Shown in pieces: positions 1-11,043 of a stretch of 64,000 bases of DNA. Position 1 is the first letter of the stretch, and each line of letters opens with the position of its first letter. This stretch comes from Climacium dendroides (Eukaryota > Streptophyta > Bryopsida > Hypnales > Climaciaceae): assembly GCA_950106755.1 (NCBI GenBank), contig OX467091.1:12727538-12791537 (forward strand). Direction: 5' to 3'. The translations under genes and the position numbers were made by a program. Below the pieces are notes generated by a model. It saw only the letters and a program-made list of their open reading frames with translations, did not search any database and was not told where the DNA came from.

Positions 1-1330
1 TCTTACAAAATTAAAGATAGAGGGGTAGATAGAGGGGTGGATAGAAGGATGGATAAAGAAGTTGATAATCAAATGAATGCAAAAGCTAACTATAATTATA
101 GTTTTCTATAATAAGCAATTGTTTGTTTGTTTATTTGTCATAATCTCAAGCTCTTGGCAACTATTGGGATGTTGGTAAAATGCCCTCAACAAGGGTGCAT
201 GCACAAAAGAAAAAAATTTATAGTGTTCCAACCAAAGAGGCAAAAAAATATTGAATTTCTGGAATTTAATCTTATAAAAAATTAAAAAATTAAAAGAAAA
301 TTAAAAATTTTGTTGCAAAAAACCATCTATCCATTAAGCTATAGCCATCATGCTATACAACACTTCAACATTAAGTTGATGCTTTAAATTTAATATTTAT
401 TTTTATTTTTGAAAAATGTTTGTCAATACTTTACCTTTAGCTTCACATTATTTTATAATTTTTGTGTGTTTGACAATTCATATCTTTTGTTATTTATGGA
501 AGCCAAGCAATTTAAAAAAAAAATGCAATACAAAAATTAATAGAATACATGAAATTAAATGTTAGTACTAAATATGATTTGTCATATTCAAGGAGCTGAA
601 AAATGGATATAAAATTAAAGTAATTATTCTCCAAATGCCCAAAAGAGGTACTTTCCTAAATCACCATTTTGAAATGAAAATAGAATTTTTTTTGAAATTA
701 TTTTTTATTGAAAACTTTAGATATAGGATCATTTTCATTACTATCAAATTAAACCAAAATTTTATTAAAATGTCAATATTCAACAAACTTGGCACTTTTA
801 CATTAGACCATGCGATCTAAATCTATATTAGTTTTAGACTTTAGAGCTAAAGAAGGAAATTAATGAAAAAATGGTGTATGGAATATCATCATTTCAACAA
901 AATTTTCCATATTACTAGTTTGCCTTCTAATTTTTACAAACTTTGATTGTATAGATTTTGAGATATCTTCAATCAAAGTTCAGTATAAAAATAAATAAAT
1001 GAATAAATTTAATCCTAATAGATATAGTTAGATGATTCAAAAGTTTCAAATGTTTGGAATATCTTAATACCAATTACAAAGTGAAAGTTAAAATTAATAA
1101 AAAATCACATTTTGATTATTAATGTAAAAAAATTAGAAAACAATTTAAAGGTTTTGACTTGGAATTTTTTATTTGTTTTTTTTCAATTGTATCTCTATAG
1201 AAGAGTGGATTTTTATCTTGTTTTTTAAAAAGCAAATATGGTTTCTTCTACACACTTTAGAAAGCATGATAGACCTTAAAAAGACTTAATTTGGTAAATT
1301 CCCTAATGTTAAAATTGCAAAATGAAAAAT
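1..1330. other. AT-rich gene-free stretch
   Basis: Very AT-rich DNA with homopolymer runs. The only open frames are short and made of low-complexity residues. I see no gene, RNA or element boundary here. Confidence 0.6.
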
Positions 1331-2690
1331 ATTGTTGGTTGTATTGGTTCTACATATTGATGTTGTTGTTGCTTGGGATGTGGCAACTAGAAGCATTTGA
1401 TGGCAGGCTAGGGTTTGCAACATCATGTTTGGATGTCAAGATGACAAATGGAACATCAAGATTCAACTCCAGTGTTTGCTAGGATTTGGAAAAAAAATTA
1501 CTTTAGGAGATGGCTCATCCATTGAGCTTGATGACTTCTCTGTTTAGCCAACGGACAAGCCACCAAAAAACAAATAAATAAATTTAACTAATATAAATCC
1601 TAATGCGTTTAAACCTTGGATGCATTCTGACAGACATTGACGGACATTATGATGGAGAAAGCCAGCATCACATGTATATTAGTTCCCTTCTTGATGTTAC
1701 TCTTTGCAAATGCTATGATAGAATGGATTGGAAGTGTAGACATATATATTTGCAATCACAAGGATAGTCATAGCGATAGCAAATGGTATGATGAAAATAT
1801 ATTATACTTCCAAATTGTGCAATTCATGCTATTAGCAATATTACATTGATAGCGAGGACCACTTCCGTGGCATTTGCTGCTGCGACATAGAACTCACGAT
1901 TTGTTGTATATGCTGAAACTACTCCTTCTCTCGTTCTAGAATTCACCAATTCAATTGAATAGTCAAGGAATAATTTATCATGAAACCAACGTGAAGAAAC
2001 ACAAATGAAGGTGCAAATGTAAGTCAACCAATTCGATTCAAAACGTACATACTAGAGACTTAGCTACTACAGTAATCGCAAGCAACACAATTGCATTGAA
2101 TCAGCACCTTGGCGATGTCGATTCATATGTCCTCCGAGCACCTGCGACTTCTCAAACTTCATCAAGCAGAAGTGACATTTGTACTTGTTCTTGCCTCCAG
2201 CTAGCTTGCCATCTTTGTCTCCCCCCCACCGTCAACTGAAGCTCGTCGTCTCCTGGACTTGCGATTCGTTTCTTGCACAACACATAGATCTGCAGAAGAA
2301 GGCACCCCTCCTACCGCGGCCCCTGGCATGATGAACCGGAGTAGCTAGCGGAGCCTACAGAACAGACAGCGGAACAGTGGAACTACACAACGGAACTACA
2401 CAAGCGGAAGTACACAGTGGAACTATAGACCGCAACGGAACTACACACAGCGAAACCACAGCGGAACTATACACAACGGAACCACAACTTCAACAAAACA
2501 ACAGAGACGTAGAAGCGCGGGAAAGAATAAACATTTCGGCACAAGAAATCAAAGCCGATTTAGATAGGTGGCGGGGCGTGATTAGCCGGGACTCGGAACT
2601 TGCCAATTCTATGTTGCATGCGGACGTGGATGAGATCCTTATTCTCATCATCACTCTGATTTCGTCGACCTTGCCATTCTTCGATCAGTG
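1331..2690 (-). pseudogene. Rearranged pseudogene copy of the JAGGED-like C2H2 gene
   Basis: On the minus strand this stretch repeats the gene at 25685-26871 with its flanks, at lower identity. Exon 1 lies at about 2329-2110: the start codon is at 2329, the zinc finger survives, and QALGGH has become QVLGGH. An extra G/A-rich insert near 2218-2232 breaks the frame. Exon 2 lies at about 1928-1850. Directly below it, 1640-1850 matches the 3' flank of the functional gene (about 27190-27440 in reverse). Intron 2 and most of exon 3 are therefore missing at that point, and an exon 3 piece (matching about 26500-26575) sits apart at about 1331-1408. Above exon 1 the copy includes the parent's leader and upstream region, to about 2690. 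The frameshift, the missing exon and the changed order show it is non-functional. The parent lies about 24 kb away in the opposite orientation. Confidence 0.85.
2360..2490. repeat. Imperfect GGAACTACACA tandem repeat in the pseudogene leader
   Basis: About nine degenerate copies of a GGAACTACACAAC-like unit follow one another. The functional JAGGED-like gene has the same motif on the other strand (TGTGTAGTTCC) in its leader, about 25575-25650, but with fewer copies. The array appears to have expanded after the copies parted. Confidence 0.65.
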
Positions 2691-2749
2691 CTCCAACGCG
2701 ATCACACGGTCGTGGAGTTTCTTGTTCCGTAATTGTGCATCATATAGGG

Positions 2750-3490
2750 TTGTACAGACGTCCGTACGTCCAACGTCATGGATGGACGTCTAGCGGACGT
2801 AGACGTTGAAGTGCGGACATCTTTGGACATTCGCAAAATGATTTTTTCAAACGAGCAGCGAACAAGCAGGCAGTTACGGACGGGCGGACGGCTAGTTGCG
2901 GACAAGTGAACATGCGGACTTAGATAGGTAGACGGACATTTGTGGATGGGCGGAAAAGTGGTTCGCTTTATCGGGGCCGTCCAATGCAAAGGATGCTTGA
3001 CCGTCCACCGCATCAAACAGTTTTCACACAGCGGACGGTCGAGCAAACATTTAGATGGACGCCCTAGCATCCGTTGAATTGGTCATCTGCCGAAGTAGTT
3101 TTAGGTTGACGATGGATGCGAATGTGAATGGCAGACACAAACGGCATATGTAGATGCGGACGAGCCGACTACCTTGGAGGCCGCATGGATGGGCGGACAG
3201 CAGCTAGGCAAACGCACAAATAGGCGGACGCACGCATAGGTGGATGGTAGCTGGGCAAATGGCCCCTTTAAAGTTGCAGTAAACTTCTTTTGTCATTTGC
3301 GACTTGAATTTTTGGTGTTTTAGGGCATGTAATATACCACTAGAAAGGCCTTAAGAAGACCTTTCCAATGGTATATTACACGCCCCAAAGCACCAAAAAC
3401 TCAAGTCACAAATGAGTGAAATGACAAACAAAGTTTCATGCTAACAAATGGGCGGACAGGTAGGTGGGCAAGCGGACGGGCAGACGGTAG
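2750..3490. repeat. GGAC/GCGGACGG-rich degenerate repeat tract
   Basis: The words CGGAC, GGACG and GGGCGGAC recur dozens of times, often every 8 to 16 bases. GC content is well above the surrounding DNA. No clean period holds across the tract. The open frames here, such as 3070-2702 on the minus strand, are products of the repeat and have no domain. Confidence 0.6.
3281..3436. repeat. 156-bp imperfect inverted repeat (hairpin)
   Basis: The left arm runs from 3281 to about 3352 and the right arm from about 3353 to 3436. They are near-complementary with a few mismatches and small bulges, and almost no loop. The inner arm words GTAATATACCA and TGGTATATTAC pair exactly. The hairpin sits inside the GGAC-rich tract. 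It could be a small foldback transposon or the source of a hairpin RNA; the sequence does not decide. Confidence 0.75.
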
Positions 3491-3499
3491 CTCATAATG

Positions 3500-6400
3500 G
3501 TTGCCCATTGAACATTCAAGGTACCCACCTAGCTATCCGCTTGAGAACTCCTCATTAATTAAAACATTGGATTCTAAAAACTATAAACGTTTATTCAAAG
3601 ACTTCTTTTCAATGTTGCAAACATTGAATGTAGCATTCATGTATGGAAATGAAATACAAATTAAATTTGGTCACATTGAAATCCTAAACCCTAAACCCTA
3701 CATTTGATATTAAATTACTAAAAAATTGATGGAATGTGCAAAAAATGTTTAAACTTCAAATTCCTTTAAATGTGAATATTAAACTATAGTACATATTTAA
3801 GCTACAATGAGTTATTTATTTATATTTTAAATATGATTAGGGTTTTTTTTTCAATTATTATGTAACAATTCTACAAATATTGAACATGCAATTACAACCT
3901 AGAGTGTTTTTAAAGTTTATTAAAAAAATGCATTGATAGTTTGAATTACTGAGGTATGCTTAATATAAACAATTGTATTGTTTTGTTATACTATCATAGG
4001 AATATATAGGATGCTATTCAAAACATTGTTATTTTTTCATTTGTATTTAATTTAATTACTACATAGGATTGCATAAGTTTTAATATGTATTATTGTCATC
4101 ACACACATATGTGATATTTAAATAAAAATTTATGCAATGTTATTGTATAATACAAGTTTTTTAAACTAAAGCAAATATGTTTGCTTTGTTATTGATTAAG
4201 TGCAAAGTATTACTTCAAGAAATGTTTTTTTAACCCCTAAATGCTCAAAGGACCAATCCCAAAATTTTGAAGTTAAATAAAACTTAATCAAGATTTTATT
4301 TTTAGTAGTGTATATTTTGAACCTCTAAATGCTATTCAAAATTTTGTTATTTTTTCTCATATCTTTATACAATATTATTTGTGCATAATAATACCCTGTG
4401 GTGATAATCTGCAATTTTGGGACCATGAGACTTTGAAGAAATGAATAGTAAAAGATCATAATAGCGTCGTCCAGCAAACATAACAAATATAGCATTTATT
4501 CGATGACCTAAAACTTTAAATTCTTTAGGGACCCTTTTTAACAAAAGACCAACAGCTAAAGGAATAATTTCAATAATCTCCATCTCTGTTCAGCGTCTTC
4601 GGGGAAGTTGTGGATGATTCTTTCTTTTAATGTGAGCTTGTGGCAAAATCCACGGGACTAGTTAGAAAAAGAGTTAGCACGAACAATTAGGGAAAAATTT
4701 CAAAACTCTACATTTCTAAAAACTTTTGATACTTCAGACTAAGAAAAAAAAACTTTTGATTCGTGTTCTTGAAGTAAATCATAGAAGTCCAAAACTATCC
4801 CAATTTTGAAACCCCAGCTATCAAACCAAACTACATATACAAATCCCCATCTAACAAACCGAACCTCCAACTCAAAACCCTAGCCATGAATCCAAACCCC
4901 AAATTAGGAAGCTTTTTACTAAAACAAAAAGTATCGAAACCTGCGGGGAGATCTGCACGGACCTGCAAGGAGCGACGGAGAATTGACGGAGAAGACATCG
5001 TTCAGGAGTGCAGAAGTGGGGGGAGCGACGGAGAAGTGATAGAGAGGAGATTCGTCAATTGAAGTGCAACGTTGAGTACGTTTTCCTACGACTTTCATCT
5101 GCTAGTGTCTCTTTATCATCAACAATCTTTAGAGTTGTTGCACCAACTTTGCGGGGTCAATTCACCAACTTCAGTGTTTGGTAACTCAACTTCAAAATGT
5201 CCAAGTTTTTTTTGTTTTTTTTTGGAATTTTTTTGTAAATTGAACAAAAAGACAACATTTTGAAAAGTTTTAGAGTTGTAATCATACAAATTCAAACTAG
5301 ACATATTAGAGATCACAACACTATCACTTATGGATTGAAAGATTATAATGTTTAATTATGAGGGTGTTAAAACTATGAAAGTGATTAGAAGTCTTTCAAT
5401 CCTCTTTTCAAGTGTCAAAAATTAAAAAAATTGGTCACCAAAAGAATATGAGGTTAAAGGGCATAACATGCATAACACCAATCAATTTATGGCTTCCCAA
5501 AATCTATTCTATAATTTTTTTAAATAAATTTTTAATGTGATTTTCTCTCTAAGTTTTAGTGTATTTGAGGCTCATTTCCAAAAGCCTTCAACACTAAAAA
5601 ACCAAGATTTACAATGGACACCCTTGCAAAAAAAATCTAGAACAAAATAATAATCATCATTCATTTTTAAAATTGGATTTTTGATGCTCATAAAAGACTT
5701 CAAAAAGAATGAATTCAAAATATAAAATACTAAAACTAGTAATTTGATAAGGTTTTATTTAACTTCAAAGTATTGTCGACACTAGAATTTGGTGCCTTGG
5801 ACAATTAGGGATTAATGTCTCTGCCATGATGCATGTGGTCATTGTTCAGTTGTCTATAGAATTTGGTATTGTAAATTAGTCCCTGTAACTCAAATCTTTA
5901 TTTTGGACAATTATTTGTTGGAGTGAGGTGGACTACAAATAATTGATTCTATTATTGTCCCAACTAAATTTAATTGTAAAAATTGTCTTTTAGTTTGTGC
6001 TACATTAATTTTCTAATTCTTCACCTTTTATAGCTAATTCAGGGCCTTTAGTTCCAAATATGGATTTTAAATTTTCATATTTTATAAGAGGTGGAAAATA
6101 AAAAATTCTTGTATTTCTTCCAATGATAAATTGCGGAACAATAGAGGGGCAATTGTCTCTGTAGTGTTGTACAAAGAGTTTGCCAATAATAATAGCTTGA
6201 AATTGATTTGTTATAACTCTCAGCTTTAGAAGATTGTGAAGATTTTAATTTTCTTCAATTTTGATTGTGCATCTACAACTTTGTGATTTAGTTGTGTATA
6301 TTGTAAATGGAATGTGGAGTCTAAATAGTAGAAATTAATGAAAATTAATGTGGATGGAATTTGGCAAGGTTGGTTGGATTTGGAAGTTGTTTGGAGGTGG

Positions 6401-7224
6401 GGTTTGTTTGGAGAAAGGTTTGGGGTAGCTTGGCATCCTTTTTCTTCTATTTTGTTGCATGGTAAAATTATGGGTAGTGGATACAATGTCTTTCCTTTAA
6501 CCACTAAAGGACAAAGACCTGTTATTGTCAATGATGGATCAAAATTGTTATTTCTAGTACAAAGAACAAATAATTCAAAAAATATACTTTTTAGCAAATC
6601 TAGCTGTAGGACCTTGTAGTAGATTAATGTGAAAATATGTAGAGAAAATGTTAGATACTTTGATTACATAGATTGCAAAATAAATTCATTCAAAGTGAAC
6701 AAATCATGTTTGTTGATACTATGGTGAACTACTATACAAGGTTTGGAATCTTCTTAACTTAAAAGTTTTACACTATAGATTTTGAATTAAAATTTGTTTA
6801 TCATGAAGAATTGAGTCAAGAATATAGGAAAAAAAAAAATTTAATAATATAATTTTCATTCTTTAAGAAAAATATTAAATACAAGAAAAAACTTGATAGT
6901 AGAAAAAATTGAATCATTAATAGCTTTTTCATCCCTAGTCCAAATAGAATGAATCAAAGCTTCACTTGTAGACAAAAATATAATCTTTAAAAGGAATTTT
7001 TTTTTTAAATGCAAATTTTTGTGATTTTTTTTGTGCAACCCCTAGAACTACTTTTTGGACTTGTAATGGTATAATTTTTTCTCCTAGACAAAGATTGAAA
7101 TACAAATTATATCCCCCAAAGCTAATGTGTTTTTTTATCTTCAAAAAAAGTTTCAAAAGATCATGTCTAAAATTGACATCACAAAGGCCTATTCAAAATC
7201 CAAACATGCCTTGCAAGGACTTTG
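3500..7224. other. AT-rich stretch without a recognisable gene
   Basis: AT-rich DNA with a few less biased islands (about 4570-5150). At 3682-3703 there is a telomere-like run of about two and a half CCCTAAA units. A minus-strand frame at 4583-4365 (72 residues) has ordinary amino-acid composition, but I recognise no domain in it. Positions about 6545-6690 resemble 51225-51370 in the same orientation, so a dispersed repeat is present. Confidence 0.5.
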
Positions 7225-7233
7225 GGACTTTAG

Positions 7234-7818
7234 CACGGGGGGTGCACTACAAAGGAAGTTTATGGGTGAGGAGAGACCAAATTTTGGACCCCCTATATTA
7301 TATCCAATTTTTTTTTTTTTTTCTAAAAAAAATATGAATAGATTTTCCTACTTTGAAAGTTTATGTTCTGAATTATTGGTATTTTTTATGTTAATAACAA
7401 TTAGTTACAAATTTTAGAAGAAAAATGATACACTGTAAAGCTAAAAATAACTTTCACATCCCTATATTATATAAAAAAAATTTGAAAAATGAAAAAAAAA
7501 TTCTATAAAATAGCTTTCAACTAAAAATTTATTTTGGCTGAATATTGATACAATAGTCATCTTCATGTGATCTCTATAAATATTTTAGTTGAAAAACATG
7601 CCATTTTAGTTCATTTTTCAATCCTTTCTAGACAATATATCACATGTTATTTAGGATTGAAATTTTTGGCAATAGAAACCTATAGACATTGTTAAACAAA
7701 GCTCAAAGTTGTAGGTTGAAATTATAGTTTATTAGAAAGTAATTAGGAAAAGTAGAAATGGGTAGTTAGGGTTTGGTCGCTCCTCACCCATGAATTTCCT
7801 TTGTAGTGCATCCCCCGG
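7234..7818. mobile_element. MULE-like MITE (copy 1)
   Basis: Terminal inverted repeats of about 45 bp start CACGGGGGGTGCACTAC on the left and end GTAGTGCATCCCCCGG on the right. The element is flanked by a 9-bp direct repeat, GGACTTTAG, at 7225-7233 and 7819-7827. A 9-bp target duplication and long inverted ends are typical of Mutator-like elements. The AT-rich interior has no coding frame and is clearly related to the interior of the element at 11044-11614. The family name is an inference from the ends and the target duplication. Confidence 0.85.
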
Positions 7819-7827
7819 GGACTTTAG

Positions 7828-8205
7828 GGGTCAACGCACAAAATTGAAGTTTCATATACTAATATACGAAGTCAAAAATCCAAGATTTTAGCTCATAGTT
7901 AATTGGAACTTCTATGGATTGAATCTATTTCTTTCAACTAACAACATGTCATCTCTCTCACATGGCAACCTGTAATAGAACTTGTAAGTGTTGTTGTGAG
8001 CATAGGAATAAATTTAGTCAACTTTTGACCATAGTAATGGTTGAAAGAAATTACAAATTTTAATTGGAAATGGTACCTTCCTTGAAATCATTTCATAATG
8101 CCATGTAAACACAAATCCCTAGTTTTTTAAAGTCTTTCTACCTTTGATTTAAGGTATAAACAATTGAATTTTTAGTTCCATCCAATAGTCATCCATCATC
8201 CATTG
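7828..8205. other. Short gene-free spacer before the copia element
   Basis: AT-rich sequence between the MITE and the copia target-site duplication. I see no feature in it. Confidence 0.5.
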
Positions 8206-8210
8206 CAATG

Positions 8211-8507
8211 TGTTGAAGAAAGGGAGTAGCAAGCATTAGATTATTGACGAAAGAGAATAGTATGCATTAGATTGTTTGGAGTAGCTCCTAATATGGGCTA
8301 GCCTTAGTTAGGTGTTGTTTGTAGCCAAAGCAATGGGCTATTAGAGAGGGGTAGCCCTCCTAGTGGACACTTATCCCATATGGTTAGTCTTGGTAGTAGA
8401 GTAGTACAAGAAGGCAACCCCTTGCATGGACTCGACATCCCTTTCATACACTTGTTTGTGATCCCTCTTCATTGGAATATATTGGCTTGGTGTTCTTTCT
8501 CTCAATA
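8211..8507 (+). repeat. Copia 5' LTR
   Basis: Starts TGTTGAAGAA and ends TCTCTCAATA. It aligns over its full length with 15343-15647, with scattered substitutions and small indels. CAATG lies directly before it. Confidence 0.9.
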
Positions 8508-8519
8508 GGTTATGGACCC
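8508..8519 (+). promoter_or_regulatory. Probable primer binding site matching the anticodon arm of initiator tRNA-Met
   Basis: Directly after the 5' LTR stands GGTTATGGACCC. One base apart (A for G) it equals GGTTATGGGCCC, the complement of the anticodon-arm region of plant initiator tRNA-Met. Drosophila copia and yeast Ty5 are known to prime from such an internal tRNA fragment rather than from the tRNA 3' end. The usual plant copia site (TGGTATCAGAGC) is absent at this place. Confidence 0.7.
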
Positions 8520-10126
8520 ATTCATGTGAATTGCTATTAGAAATCAAAACTCATTACAAGATGTATTTGGGTAACAATGGTGTGGTGAATGCCATTGGTA
8601 TGGGTTGTATCGTGGTGAAGGTGAATGTAAAGGATCAATTAAGGGCAATTTGCATCGAAGATGCTTTGCATGTGCCCAAATTGCATGCCAACTTAATTTC
8701 GGTGAGCAAATTGGTGGTATAAGATTTGAAGGTGCAATTCAACAACAAGGGCTATGTTTTGGGTGCACCCAATGGAGAGATGATTGTGACAGGACCAAAA
8801 GAAGACAACTTATATCAATTGAGGTTCAAAAGCGTGAATAGCACAAGTAAGGCGTGTTTGGCTCAAGGAGCATTCCAACACTCTTTACAACTATGGCACA
8901 AGAGATTAGGCCACCTCAATGAAAAGAGTGTCAAGAGCCTTTAAAGCATGGTTGGAGGCATGCAAGTGGAGAAGGGCTCTTGCGATTTGAAGTATGAGGC
9001 TTGCATTCAAGTCAAGCAAACGAGGCAACCATTTCCAAGTGATGGAACGACAAGAGCAACCAAGGTGTTGAAGATTGTGCATTCTGATGCGTATGGCCCC
9101 ATGAAGACCATTTCCATGGGTAGTACAAGGTATTTTGTGACCTTCATTGATGATTTTTCAAGAAAGATATGGGTGTTCATGCTCAAGTGTAAGAGTGATG
9201 TGTTGGAGAGGTTCAAGGTATAGAATGCACTTGTGGAGAATGAGTCAAGGCATAAAATCAAGGTGTTGAGGTCGAATAATAGAGGAGAATACATATCCAA
9301 GGCTTTTGAGATTTTTATGAAAGAGTATGGCATTCAACACCAAACTTTAGCCCCTTATACTCCACAACAAAATGGTGTAGCAAAGCGTGCCAACCGTACA
9401 CTTGTGGAAATGGCTCATGCTATGTTGCATGCTCAAAGCCTCACATATGATTTTTGAGCAGAAGCCATATCCAATGCGGTCTATACACGCAATAGGTGCC
9501 CCATGAGTGCGGGTGCATTTATGATGCCACAAAAGGCATGGAGTGGAGGAAGGCCCAACATTGGATACATGTGCATCTTTGAATGCGTTGACTACGCCTT
9601 GAATTTGAGTCCCAAGTACTCCAAGCTTGATGCCAAGGGCATCAAGTCTTTGCTTTTGGGCTATTGTGAAGGCTCCAAAGCGTATAGACTAATGTGTTTG
9701 GAGACCAAGAAGATCATCAAGAGTCGAGATGTTACATTTATAGAAGACAAGCAAGGACTAAGTGATGCTTGGGAAATGTTTCCAAGTGGGAGCAATGAAG
9801 AAACCAAGCTTGAGATGAACAAATCTCTAAGCATAGACGTTTTACCCAAGAATGAGGAGAACCATAAGGAGACACCACCGACAGCCAAGGAGAAAACAAA
9901 TCCATCTCCGAGTTTGGCACCAAGTAAAGATGAGGAGGGAGATACTTCTAAAGAGTCAAGATATCCTACAAGGGAGCGGAGACCGCTTAGAGAATGGTGG
10001 AAGAACCGCATATTGCCTCAAGAGCAAGTGGACCATGCCAATGTGGCTTATGCGAGAAATCCACACAATGTGGGTGAAGCCATGAAGAGCTCGGATTCAA
10101 GCAAGTGGGAGCAAGCGATGCATTGA
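8520..10126 (+). pseudogene. Copia protease end and integrase block, out of order
   Basis: The block starts with the end of the protease and the pre-integrase region (ALHVPKLHANLISVSKL). Next come the integrase zinc-binding part (WHKRLGH; of the usual cysteine pair, the first reads Y in KYEACIQ) and the catalytic core. The core keeps the first aspartate (HSDAYGPM), but the second motif reads RSNNRGEY with N for D, and the third reads NGVAKRANR with K for the usual E. Two of the three catalytic acids are therefore lost. Stops fall near 8942, 9221 and 9456. The block runs through the integrase C-terminal part to KWEQAM, which normally leads into reverse transcriptase. Here it ends in the minisatellite at about 10127. 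Confidence 0.88.
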
Positions 10127-10515
10127 AGAGATTTGAACCACTTGAGGTTTTATTTGAGAGTATTGGAGCACTTACATGTGCATTAGAAAGATTTGAACCA
10201 CTTGAAGTCTTATTTGAATTATTTGGAGCATTTGAGTGTACATTGGAGAAATTTGAACCAGTTGGGGTCTAATTTGAAAGTATTGGAGTACGTGAGTGTG
10301 CATTGGAGAGATTTGGACCACTTAGGGTCTGATTTGAGTGATTTGGAGCATGTAAATGTGCATTGGAGAGATTTGGCCTACTTGGGATCTGATTTAAGTG
10401 ACTTGGAGTATGTGAGTGTGCATTGGAGAGATTTGAACCATTTGGGGTTTGATTGGAGTGATTTGGAATACTTGAGTGTGCATTGGAGAGATTTGGACCA
10501 CTTAGAGTCTAATTG
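10127..10515 (+). repeat. 60-bp minisatellite, about 6.5 copies
   Basis: The unit, roughly GTGCATTGGAGAGATTTGG then ACCACTTGGGGTCTGATTTG and GAGTGATTTGGAGTATGTGA, repeats with a strict 60-bp period and modest divergence. Since 60 divides by three, the array stays open in one frame and encodes a 20-residue repeat containing VHWRDL. It lies just before the gag start, where a leader would be, so it may be the element's own untranslated leader. Confidence 0.9.
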
Positions 10516-10533
10516 CAGTGGGAGGGATCCACC

Positions 10534-11043
10534 ATGGCCACTAGTGATGAAGATGGGGTGAGGGTCATTGATAAGTTCAATGGAGACAACTTTGGCCTAT
10601 GGAAGTTCAAGATGGAGATGATCTTGGCTGAGAAAGACTTGTGGGAGATCATGGAGGGCATTGAAGAGGCTCTTGAATATGATGCCGAGCTAAAAGTGAA
10701 GAAGTCCTATGAGAGAAGGGTCAAGAAGGCCTTCTTCGTGATTGCTTGCAATCTTGTGGACAGGCAACTTGTACATGTTCGAACATGCAAAGGACCCACG
10801 GAAGCATGGAAGGTGCTTTGCAACATCCATTAGACTAAAAATTTGTCCAATATACTCTTTATTTGGCGCAAGTTTTTCATGTACAGGATGCAAGAGAACA
10901 AGGACATGCTTGACCACATCAACAAGATCAAGGCGCTTGCAGATCAACTTGCTTGTTTGGAGGTGCCCATCACAAATGGAGATATTGTCATGATTTTGCT
11001 TGAGAGTTTGCCACTTTTATATGAGTATTTCATCACAGCATTG
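10534..11043 (+). pseudogene. Copia gag, N-terminal part
   Basis: The start codon at 10534 opens MATSDEDG, followed by the UBN2-type gag signature (FNGDNFGLWKFKMEMIL), the usual beginning of a plant copia gag polyprotein, which forms the particle shell. An in-frame TAG near 10831 (position of a usual Q) interrupts it, after which the frame resumes. The MULE-like MITE at 11044 splits the coding sequence inside the word FITAL; the gag sequence resumes at 11615. Confidence 0.88.

Noticed and set aside
3682..3703. CCCTAAA units as a telomere
   Set aside because: Only about two and a half units, far too few; more likely chance or an interstitial remnant.
4365..4583. 72-residue minus-strand frame as a gene
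   Set aside because: Composition is ordinary, but I recognise no family and find no neighbouring exons; possibly part of an old element.
10127..10515. Regular repeats resembling a CRISPR-like array
   Set aside because: The units are contiguous with no unique spacers, the period is 60 bp throughout, and the sequence is a plant retrotransposon context.
10193..10561. 122-residue frame across the minisatellite as a real protein
   Set aside because: It is a by-product of a repeat length divisible by three and lies in front of the gag start.
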